Part shown: piece after piece, positions 45,901 to 57,900 of the stretch
How the letters are laid out: every line of letters begins with the position of its first letter
Position numbering within the stretch: the stretch's first letter is position 1
Assembly (NCBI GenBank): GCA_037951105.1
Contig: JBAMJV010003066.1
Location: forward strand, 248,001 to 312,000
Direction of reading: 5' to 3'
Origin: Echinarachnius parma
Taxonomy: Eukaryota; Echinodermata; Echinoidea; Clypeasteroida; Echinarachniidae
Length of the DNA stretch: 64,000 bases
Translations under genes and position numbers: made by a program
Notes under the pieces: generated by a model
What the model saw: the letters and a program-made list of their open reading frames with translations, nothing else
Told to the model about the DNA's origin: nothing
Database searches by the model: none

Positions 45901-48900
45901 AGCCCCCTTGGGGTTTTGCCCAACCCCCCCAAAATCCAAAACTGCTTCCGGCGCGCCTGCCTCTGACCTAATAAAACAAATATGCAATTTAGCTGATTAT
46001 CTGTATAATGCTAATTCTACAACAAATTTTCAATGTTGCCAAGGTAACATTGCTAAATTATCTAAAGAAACCTTTAAGCACATGAGAAAAAACAAACAAA
46101 TATTGGACTGTCTACAACCTATTATCGCCTACAGGAATAATTCATCATCGATTATAACCGATAGTATCAAAGTGGAAATAACCCAATGATGCCTGGGTGG
46201 TAATATTGCTAGATTTCCTAAAGAATCCCTTTAGAACATGAGTAAAAACAAACAAACAAATATTGGACTTATGAACGTCTACAACATAATAGGATCGCCT
46301 ACAGGAATAATTCATGATCGATTATAAACGATCGTATCAAAGTGGAAATAACCCAATGATCCCAAGGTGGTAATATTGCTAAATTTTCTAAAGAAACCTT
46401 TTAGAACATGAATAACAAAAGAAAATACAGTAGGACTTATGATTAACGTCTTCAGGTCTAATGGATACAGGATTCATTCATGATCGATTATAAACAATCG
46501 CATTAGAGTGCAAAGTAAAATTCCAATTTTTATAACTATTTACATTGAAAACATTGTTATTATGATCTTGTTTTTGCAGATATTAAAACTAATATAAATA
46601 CCAACCTGTTTTTAATATTTTCAACATGATTTGCAAATTAATTATTTAGGCATCAACTCTTTGAAATACTAAACAGTCAATACTAACCATTTAAATCTCA
46701 CATACTAAGAAGCGGGATATATATACGGAACCTATACGACAACTGATCAGTAAGGTGTTAGACGTAGGTTATAGGATAGGATAGGATAGGTTTAGGATTT
46801 AGGAATAGGATAGGATTATGTGTTACATGTTATAAAACTGTTGACTGTGGAATATACTACAAGACATAACCATCTCAATTTTTAAATTATTAATAATGTA
46901 AAAATCGCTTCAAAATATGACGTCAATACGTCTTTTCGTCATAAAAAGACGTCGTTAGCACGTCAAAATGTCGTGAAACGCGGGTGCAAAATCTTCATTT
47001 TTTGACGTGAGTTTATGACGTCTTTAAGACGACGTACACGACGTGAAAATCACGTCAAATCAATACGTAAAAATCACGTCTTATATTGACCAATAAGACG
47101 TCTTTATGTCGTCTTAATAACGTAATTAATGGTACAAATTGACGACTTAAAGACGTCATAAAGACGCCTTTTCGGAAAAAAATACGTCAATATCACGTCA
47201 AAATATGACGTCGATATCACGGTAAACGCGGGTGCAAAATCTTCACTTTTTGACGTTAATTTACGACGTCTTAAAGACGACGTACACAAGGTGAAAATCA
47301 CGTCAAATCCAGACGTAAAAATCACGTCTTATTTTGACCAATACGACGTCTTTATGTCGTCTTAATAACGTAATTAATGGTACAAATTGACGACTTAAAG
47401 ACGTCATAAAGACGCCTTTTCAGAAAAAAATACGTCAATATCACGTCAAAATATGACGTCGATATCACGGTAAACGCGGGTGCAAAATCTTCACTTTTTG
47501 ACGTTAATTTAAGACGTCGTTAAGACGACGTACCCGACGTAAAATGACGTAAATTTGACGTAATTTTTACCAGTGTCTGCTATCAGGGATGTGCCCCTGT
47601 ATATATGCCACTGAAAGTTATGCATGTTCTCTGTCACACAAAACAGTTTCTAAACTGAAGAATGGTCTGCCATAATGTATTTCATGACCAAGATTGCTAC
47701 CAAATGAAAAATATTGCTTCAGGATAAAAGTGTATATTGTCTATGAACATTAGATAATTTACATATATGCTTTATAAATTAAAATTGTTTATTCTGTTCA
47801 GAGTATTTTGATGCAAACTTTTAGGTAGAGGCATATCATTATGCCTAATACTATAAGCTGGAAGAACTAGACATGAAAACGTTGTGCAAAATGTACTGGG
47901 TAAAAGTCCTATAGTGTTCCATTTTTGGAACTAGTTATTTCACAAATTCTCCACAAAACCCACCAGAAACTATCTCGGGCTCAGTCCTCAACCAGTTAAC
48001 AGATTTGGGAGAGCAGTTGGTATCACTGGCATTCATGAATCACCACTCATGTTTCACAGTCAATGTCAAATGGCGAGTGAATGTTCATGGATAATGTTCA
48101 CCCATGCCCATATATCCAAGGGGGACGGGACCTCGCAAGGGAGAGAGCGTGCCAGGCTTGTCATGTTAAAGGCATATATGCGTGGGTTATTAGACGCGTG
48201 GATCCATCTTGCGCACTTTTACGCACGGTACGTAATCCCCATTGGCTCAGTTATAAGTAGCGATCGCAAACTGTCCCGGCTTCCGAATACCCAAGTAAAA
48301 AATGCATACAAAATAGTCGCGTTCGGAATGTTTGTACTATTCGAATGGAGATCCATCAGAGATGTTTACGAGCGAAAATATCACGTAACACGCTTAACCG
48401 CAAATACTTCAAAGCGCCGCTGTTTGATGTCTTAGGTGACAGCGTGAGAAATTCTTGCTGCATGCAATTTCATAAGAAGGCCCGTGTTCAGATATTTCGA
48501 AGCACCGCTCTTCGATCGATCCAACACATATCGTGAGTTTACCTCGAGATATTACGGTGGAGTCGAGTTGGAATTTGCTGACTACCCTTTATAACCCACG
48601 CATATATGCCTTTAAGACAACTTTACTCGTACGTCAGAAACACTCTCATTAGTCATGATCAACACAGGAAAACAATAATGCCCAAGTTTTCCACCTCATT
48701 CATCCTCATACCCCCTCGTTTGATCCTGACAGCAGAGATTATACGCCATTCTAATGTAAATTCACTGAGACATCCAGGATCCTGGCAAGGGGGTTCAGTA
48801 AAAGTTCAATCCTATTTCTTTTTTAGGAACATGGCATCACTGACATCTATTTTATCAAAGATCCTTTAATGAAAACGAAATATGATGTGTCAAAACATTG

Positions 48901-51900
48901 CTACAAATTTGCTTTGAATCATTTGAAGAATTAATTTTTTGTTAGAAATGCCTCAATTATATGTGTAATACTACCCTGAACAAGAATTTAGACCAAAAAT
49001 ATGACCAATCTCTTTAACAAAAATAGACCATATGCTTTACATTAAGTGAATGTATCAAATCATAATGATAGTCCAAGTCCAATATTTTCCTCATGCTCAC
49101 GTTTTAAATCATTAACTATACGAATAATTCACATTGACATGTTCAGGAATAGTTTTTAAAAATATATTCAGGTTGGGTGTGTGAACATAATTTTGGATTT
49201 TCCCTTAATAACTTTTACTACCTTAATCCAAGATTATGTCATGAGTCATTACCTGCCTGCAAAACAATGTCTTGTGAGTTTTTGTTCTCTGAGCATTGTT
49301 TATGGATAGCAATACTGTTTGAAAACATACCTAGCCCCTTGCAGAAAAAGATGCAATCAATCATAGTAAAGTTGCATAATTGCAAGTCAGAAAATTTGTG
49401 CTTTTCAACCAATCAGATTTGTGCATTTAGTCACATAGTCTGACTTACAATTCATTGCAACTGTACAATCATTTGTATCTGTTTCTGCAACAGGGCCCTT
49501 GTCAAATACATTGTAAACCACTATGACCAGATACAAAATATCTAACCTAAAAATGTATTACACTTTGTGAACAAACACAAATTTCTACAACCATGATACA
49601 AGGAAACAACTGGCATGATTTAAGAGAAAGTGGTCAATGGAAATTGGCTTTTTATCCTCTGATTCACCAGAATTAGTCATATAAAATCAAACCAGATTCT
49701 TTTTTTGCCAATATCAAACTGCTCTAGATACATTTATGGGGAGGAAACCAGTTAAGTATCAATATATCATCAAATGGGACATAAAGTAGGGAATATGAAG
49801 GCAAAATGCCTCATTATGAGAGTCATTTTATTGATGGTGGCAGGGTCAGCTTAAAAGTAAATTTTACCCAGTTACTAAACGCTACAGTAACCTTTATGAT
49901 ATGTGAACTACTTCCAGCTGATACCTGGCATTGTACAGATAAACTGTGGCTAAATATGCTCAAATTTACAGTAATATGCAGATTGGCATATTTATACTAT
50001 AGAATTATTCTTTATTTTTAATCTAATTTTCTCGTAATTGAATTCAATATGAACGAATTGGATCAATTTTCGCCAACTGTTTGTTTTTCTTAAATTTCCA
50101 TAAATATTACAAAAAAGCATGATAAGATCTACATTTGTGTGCCCCGAGACCATTGAAGTTTGAATAAGGTGGTCACACCTGCATTTTTACACAATATGCA
50201 CCATCTGCATAATTTAATTTACTAGATGGCATAAAAATTGCCAGTGTGTGTATGAGACCATTTAGTACAGTCAAACTTGTGTATAGCGACTACCTTTATA
50301 GGGAAACAAGAAATGTGGCCTCTGTAGAAAAGTGACTTCTATTAGACAGGTCTCATTACATCGTTTTCCTCTGCACATAGGGAATCACCTTTGAAGGCCA
50401 CTATATGCAGGTTGAATGCTATAATAGGCAGGTGTCTAATGAGACATGACTGACTTTATTGTACTTTGGGCAATATACACATTATGCATATACATGCATG
50501 CACATAGCACACCATTACAAGTCACTCCATAAAGGCAAGGATTGGGCCTTACAAGTTGCTCTCTTGTTTGCAAGGATTGGCCCTGCAGCAAGTGAGAGAA
50601 TGTTATTATCTTGTGCAGCGCCCAAGGCAGTCTTCCTGGACAGTAATGTTGCACTGCCTGTGGGTGGCCTTCCAGCGCTAGCTAAACCAGAGAGGGTCTA
50701 ATCTAATTACAACTCATTAATAACCAAGAGTAGCACTCCGGGAATGTTTTCTATGTTCTAACTTTGTCTGGAGGGATTACTCTTAATAATGAACCAGAAA
50801 ATGTTTCTTACAAACATTACCCCACAAACTTTTCAGGTAATGTAGATCCCGGCAACAATAAGCTCTATTACTATTAGGAAGTGGGTTCATTTATGTGTTC
50901 TGGAGAATTTCGATAATGGAAAATAACTTTATGTTCACTTATTTTCTTTGGAGATATTATCCATTTGTTATTAGAGCTGATTAGTTACCACTTCTGGCGA
51001 TGTAATTAAACAGATTTTATATTGGAATGAGTCAGCAATAATGATATGGATCATGATTTGCATTTTTACATCAATGCGGCCAAACATGTTTGTTTTGACA
51101 TGAAACTTTCACACTTCATTCAGTAGTCATAAACATTAATTGGATTGGTCATAAACAGTAGTTAGATTGATCAAGCCATTTTACTTAATTTTGTCGAGCA
51201 ACTTATTATTGTTATTAACCATAATTTTTCCAAAATATTCCAGGTCATCTATAAAGTTATGTCCTTTTTCAGGGGGAAATTGTATATATTCCTTGTATGC
51301 AATATACATACATGGCTGATTTACTTTAAAGTATGTAACACATTATAATGGTATATTCACTCATCACTCATCAATGTTATTTATCTAGAAATAATGCTGA
51401 TGTTTAGGCATTTACCATTTCCCCAAAATAAAACTGATTTAAACCAAATGTGATGTTGAAGTATACTTGGGCAAACATAAATATATTTTTAATAGAATCT
51501 ATGCATTGAATATTTGTCACAAGCAGTCAGAGGAAACGTCAGTTCATTTCATTAAAACAAAATTGTATTTTTGTTTGCCAAGACATGAATCAAGCAAAAT
51601 GCAATAATCAGGAAGTTGGTCCCACCATTACTTGGACCATTACTTCTATTAATAAACGCATCAAAGCAACCCAAACTGATGAATAATAGGATTTCTAACT
51701 ATGACTAGCAGCATCAAACTTCCCCTTTCGTTGGAAGTCATTCTTTCTCGTCACATTAACCTGTTCAGGATTGCATGGTCCCAATAATACTTGGACTGGG
51801 GTCTACGGTGAATGCATTATATCAAAATGAAATTGATTTTTTTCTAGGTTAACACATACGTGAATGGTCATGAAATACCTGGGCTAGGGTCTATGAAAAA

Positions 51901-54900
51901 TAGATAGATAGATTGATAAATATTTTATTTAGTCTTCAAACAAACACAATGTTACAAACAAATGTGTCACCCATTTGCAAAAGAAAACAATATTATACCA
52001 AAATCAAATCGTCTTGAACGGATTAAACTGGTGGTTGCCATCACACACAGGAAGAGAAACTTGTCACCATTCTTCACAAGAAGAATTTAATGAAAATAAA
52101 GTTTCCCAGCAGGAATATGTAAGGAAGAAAAACTCTGAAGATGGCAGGTCTTAATTCCGACTTCCCATAATTAATAACTGGGTTGCTTCTTTAGAGGAAG
52201 TCATTAGGCAGCTACCGTTCTGAGGATGAAACACTACAAGCAGTCCAGTGGGCATTGCGGACAGCAGGACCAGGAAATTAGACAGCAAATGACATCACAG
52301 TATTAGATAAGAGGATGGTCTATTATTGACCAGTAGATGGGCAGTATCTGATTAATAAAAGATTGTGGTAAATCTAATATATTCATGATGATGAAATAAT
52401 CTCATTCGTTAATTTAAAATTGTGCGGCTAAATACTAAAAGCGCTCTAGAGGGGATTGTGGACAACGTGACCAAGAAATGAGAAAGCAAATGACATCACA
52501 GTATTAGATAATTGAATGTTCTTTTGACCAGTAGGTGCACAGTATTTGATGGACAATTGATAATGAGTAAAACTAAACTAATTATGATGAAATCATCCCA
52601 ATTATAAATTTTAAATTGCGTGGGTTTAACAGTAGAATTAAGTGCTCCAGTGGGAATCGCGGACGGCGTGACCAAGAAATTAGAAAGCAAATTACATCAT
52701 ATTACATAGGTTTATGAAAAATGGATGTCATACAAAAATCAAACAGTCTTGAAAAGGTTTTTAAAAAATCAAATCAAAGGCCATGAAGTAAAAACCAAAA
52801 TACAATCCACACCTTCTTCAGGATACTTTTAATACAGATAACACTTAAAAACACTACAACCACAACCCACTTTCTAGATGTTGCTAAAAATAAATCGGTG
52901 GTCAACCGTCAAATCAAAAATACAAACAAACATACATTGTAGGGTTTCCATATCACTCACCAACAGTATTGATTAATTAAAACTTCCTACAAAAACATTC
53001 CCTGCACAGCAGACGTTTTGCATGAAACCACTATGACAGCTAATTAAATACAGTACATGCAAACAGCATTTTCAATTTGTGTCATGACCACTTTTTAAAC
53101 AAGGTTTTTTATTGCGCTTTATCTAATATGTACACATCTTTGTTAAGTTCTTAAATTAATCTCTCACTTTTTTTTCATGGGCGTTTGATTAGCATATAAA
53201 CAGTTGTCAATAGTCCTTTTCTTCATTATATCTATCTATTAATTTATATCTAATGTTCATCTTCAACCAAATGTATTATATTACTAGAATACATTTTACA
53301 TGAAAAATACATTATATATAGCACAAGTATTTTCATGTTCAAAGTTCAAACATCTATTTTATAAACCCTTTAGGTAGACAGTAATGCACTGCCTAATACA
53401 ACGACAGAAAGTTTTTTCAGAACCCTTCTGGCAAAATGAATGTTACCAGTCTAACGGGCCATGCCTGGAGTCCAGGAAAATAGAATGTCCGTCCCCATAA
53501 TGAAGAACACCTGGGTCCTGTTAGAAGGAAGGGAGAAACTACACATAGTGAGAGTTCACAGTGCACTTTAGTTCACCGCCTCATTACGAAGGCAACATTA
53601 TATGTTAAACAGTTAATATGCCTAGGGGACGGGACAAAAATAAAGAATAACTTCTCCACGGCACCCTAAAGTCTACTTGCTGAAGTCTAAATATAGGTTC
53701 CCTAGCGCCCTGAATTACTTGTTTTCTCTGTGTTTTTTGCATACAGCAACATATAGTTTTATATACTATCTAGCTCATGATAAGCCTCCTTAAAAAGCCA
53801 CCTTAAAAAAACAAAATCATGCACCTGCCATTCCAGACGAGCCACCAAACAGGGTGCACTAGAAATCCAACTAGCAATACAGGTCTAAGGATCATCTTGC
53901 AAGAACCAAATTCAAGAATAAAATGTTCTGCTTCATATTTTCAAAAAGTAACACATTGTTGTAAAATTTAATTATCTCCCACCTACTGACTTTGATGATT
54001 GTCATCACTGTTCTAACATCTAAAGAGTCACATAGATTTAATTGCTATTCAATTATCCACGATCTTACTCTCTAAAAACATGGCTGTTTATTTCATGGTC
54101 AAAATTACAATAACTAAAATTTGTGCTTTTTAATGATCTAATAGATCCCTGGTAACCAAACATCCGAGGCATTCTTCCTCTATTTTAGAAGAAAACAGAC
54201 TGCCCTTCAGTTGGCTGCCCCAGCAATAAACCAGAGGGAAGCCGTATCAGGCTGCAGAGGAAACACATGTTTGACATGGATTCCAAACAGAAGGCCTCGT
54301 ATTACAACCAGACTCATCGATAGTTAGAGATACTCAATTAATAGCGGGAGATCACTGGATATCAATCAACGCTTGACAGCAGCCAAACAAGCCTCATCTT
54401 CTTCCTTCATCTCTTTCGTAGGCCGCATGAAGTGTAGTTTCAATAAGCGAGACAAGTTAATTTCAGGATTATCCTCCCCATCCCATCCTCTCCCCTTCTC
54501 TTCTCCCTTCTCTCCATCCATCTTTCCTATCTCGTTTCTTACCCCAGCCTCATGAAGAGAAAAACTTCATAGAGAGAAAGGGTCAGTCAGTTTGCAGATG
54601 TATCATCCGCTCTTCCTTCACCCCTTATGCAGGTCTCATAAAGAGTAGCTTTAAAAAGTGTGTGAGTTAATTTCAGGATTATCCTCCCCATCCCATCCTC
54701 TCTTTTACTCTCCACTCCTCTCCTAACTGACCATCCTTCTTTAAAGATTGTTTCTTACCCAAGCCTCATTAAGAGAGAAACATCATAAAGAGAGAGGGTC
54801 AGTCAGGTTTTAGAAACATCACACATCCTCACAGTCCTCCCCTGCCAATTTCTCTCTCTTCTCTCATCTCTCAACTCTTACTCGAGCCTACGGAAAAGTG

Positions 54901-57900
54901 AGAAACTTTATAAAGAAAGTGGCCTGGTAAATGTTTGAAGAAATCCTCTCTCCCATCCCTTATCCATCTAAGAATGAAGAAGAGAGCTTCAAATTAAGAG
55001 ATCACTAGAGGGGTAATTGAATAATTTGTCTTGGAAGGTTTCTTCCATCCTCTCTATCTTTTCTCCCTTCTCTCAACTCTCTCCTGGCCTCCAGAATTGA
55101 CTAACTCCATTAAGAAAGAGGGTCTGTCAGTCAATTCTTTGAAGTATCCCCCTTATTTCTCCCCAGTACTTATTCTTCCTCACCTCTCCTCACCCCCTCC
55201 CTCTCCCCCACCCCTTCCTCTTTTTACACCTATCATCTCTCATCCTGGCCTAATAACAGAGACAAACAGTCTTCTAATTATCTGAGGTCCCCTCCCCCTA
55301 CCCTCCTCATTTCTCTACCCCTCTGCGTAGTCTATCTCTCATTAATTCCCTATCCCTGGGTCTTTCACAAACAAGCTTTCCTCTCCAATGCATTCAGGAT
55401 TATTGATATATCCTGTTTTCGAGTAGAATGCTGATTCAGACGGGACAGCTGACCTTTGTGACCTCCCTGCGAGAGGGATCGTAGCACCAGCTTGGACGAG
55501 AACAGGGTGTTACGGCGGTGACGTCATGCCTAGATGGCACGTCAGAATCAGAGAACTAGCACTCCTCAACTTGGATGGGGGTTCCCATCTATTTATTTGT
55601 GGTTGCTACGGTGACCAAAGTATTATGACGTAGGTGAGATTTGGTTCCATGTGTGTCCGCCTAGCGAGTATCACCAGGGGACATTGGTTGGTTCATCGAA
55701 TTAGAACACTCTCAAGGAATTACAAACCAGACCTTCATCTGAATGAAAATGAAATATGACTGTCACTGGCAAACCACAGGAACGATTTACATGCTAAAAA
55801 TTCCAAAGTTCTGGCTTAAAATAAGACATTTAACAAGAAATGATAAGTTAATCAATGAAATCTTCATATCACTTCAGACTTTAAAAACTCTTTTTGTCCA
55901 AGCTTTCTGAGACACTTTAATCATTTCTTGAAATCGACTGATCTAAAAAAATACTGCGTGGGAGGTAAAGTTTTGTTTCCATACTAATAATGCTCAACTT
56001 CACACTTGACATAATTTGGAAAAGGTTAATTAGAAATGATGCTAACCACATAGGTTCTAGTGGTATATTAAACACATTTAAGACCATGTAGCTTAATTTG
56101 ATACCTAAACATGTGTTACTCTACAGAAACGTCCCAAGTTAGTTATTACAAGATCAAAGAAAGGTATCACTCTTAGATAACACACAGTGGGGCTCTACTT
56201 TTACTGTCAAATGTATCAACCTTATTTGATTGTATCTTGCACTACAAAGCATGGAACAATAAAGAGTGATTTAAACTTTCAAATACAAAACTTATGGAGC
56301 AATTGCAAGAAAGCTCTATTTAGAAAAGATCATAAACAAGGAAAGGTGAAAACTGTAAGAATATAATAACCTTGAAGACAAAGTTTGTTACACTAGAGCC
56401 AGTGGAAGAGTTGTCAGCATTAAGTGTAGCACCTTAACCCCCTTAAACTAAGTGGGCAGAAAAACAATTGTTCTTGGATTCTTTCCTCATTTAAACTCCG
56501 TGGCTCTAATCAAGTTTGTGGGAGTGTGAAACTTCAAAGTGAAGGGACAAGATAGTAATTACCACAGTAGGAAAACTGGCATTAGAAGGGTAATTTCCTT
56601 CAAGAAAAGCCCACGTCAGTTCTGATGAAGGAAAGTCCATAGCAACAAAGGCTGCATTGTGGTCACTTGAAATGGGGCTGAAGCACTGGTGACGCTAAAG
56701 GGGGGGGGGAGGTAAGGGGGCATATTGCCACCCCATTAGGGAATGCTTGCCCCCCCCCCCCCCCCCTCCCCCCGAGGTGGCAAAAAATAATGTACTACAT
56801 TCTACAAATTTCATTTTTGTTGCACATCTTCCCTCCCCCCCCCCCTTACCTCTTATTGGAAACAATACCCCTTGCTGCCCACTGTTTGTGCTGACCCTTA
56901 CTCTGCCACTGGACCGAGAGGATGTTGTAAGACATTGGTGAAGGATTACACACCAATTAACCTGACTCAGCCTGCATTTCCCCTCTGCTGATAGGTGTGC
57001 TCCTCCTTCTTTGCAACACTGTTTACTTTTGTAGGACATACATACACCAGGGGGGTGTTTCACAAAGATTCTAAGTTGAACTTAACTCTAAGTTGGACTT
57101 AACAATTATAGAAAGCCATCTGCAGCCTTGGAATAAAACATGTATATTTATATTCAAAAGTTAAAAAATACAAGTATTTGAAATTTCCAAAAAAAATTAT
57201 ATAAATAACTTCAAGGCTCCTTGATAATAACAAATATTACTGATTTCAATTAAATTGTTTGACTTTTCAAAAGAAGCTAATGGCTTTCCATAATAGTTAG
57301 GTCCAACTTAGACTTAAGTTCAACTTTGAATCTTTGTGAAACAACCCCAGTTCTTTACAAGAACTCATATATATAAATTACAGTATACTGGAATATAAAA
57401 AGAAACCCTTTCAGCACAGTAGCAAATTTTAACGAAATAAATCAAGTATTTGTTTCTCTCTATGCTACCGCTTAAAACTATGTTCAGCCGTGTAGTGCAC
57501 ATCTACATGTAATTGAACAGGCCTAGTGGCCTACTATAATATGTCAATGTTTTACAGATATAACATTTTGTTGACCTCTTGTTCTACCTATCTGAAACCA
57601 AGAAAATACTTTACCTAAACAATTCAAATGTTTTAAAAGTATCCTTCAATTTGAAATACAAACCGTCGCAGCTATAATAATGTTCAGGAAAAATTCAATT
57701 ACCTATGTAAGCAATCACCATATCTCTGATTGCAAGATAGCTACTAGTGTTATTAATAAATGGTTTTGAAGGGGGGGGGGAAGAAGAAAAAGAGGTTAGA
57801 AATAGTGACTAAATACAGGACTCATGGTGAGTTTGACAGTTTTTGTATTAAAACTTGTACTCAAGCTAACAAGAGAGGGCAGCATTAAGAAAATTGAGGT

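Larger units (their letters stand above)
42531..47592. mobile_element. 5-kb DNA element filled with GACGTC satellite in higher-order arrangement
   Basis: Perfect 18-base terminal inverted repeats: ACATCCCTGATAGCAGAC (42531-42548) and its complement at 47575-47592. A third, internal end (TGCTATCAGGGAT, 45178-45190) suggests two joined copies. The interior has no transposase frame. It is made of ACGTC-rich tandem repeats (42560-44450, 44455-45175, 46915-47575) separated by other repeats (45190-46910). The terminal repeats suggest a cut-and-paste DNA transposon derivative that captured or grew a satellite. Superfamily unknown. Confidence 0.75.

Noticed and set aside
45391-46189. Several proline-rich ORFs
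   Set aside because: They arise from a dispersed CCCTCCC-type repeat duplicated within the GACGTC element.
42560-47575. CRISPR-like array
   Set aside because: Repeats are degenerate, contiguous and lack unique spacers; context is clearly animal nuclear DNA.
42369-47613. Outer hAT-like element (CAGTGGCGTA ... ATGCCACTG) enclosing the GACGTC element
   Set aside because: The ends look inverted, but the flanking 8-mers (AGAATCTT and AAAGTTAT) do not match as a target duplication; kept only as a possibility.
48049-48435. 128-codon plus-strand ORF
   Set aside because: Mostly lies inside a MITE with 25-base terminal repeats; not protein-like.
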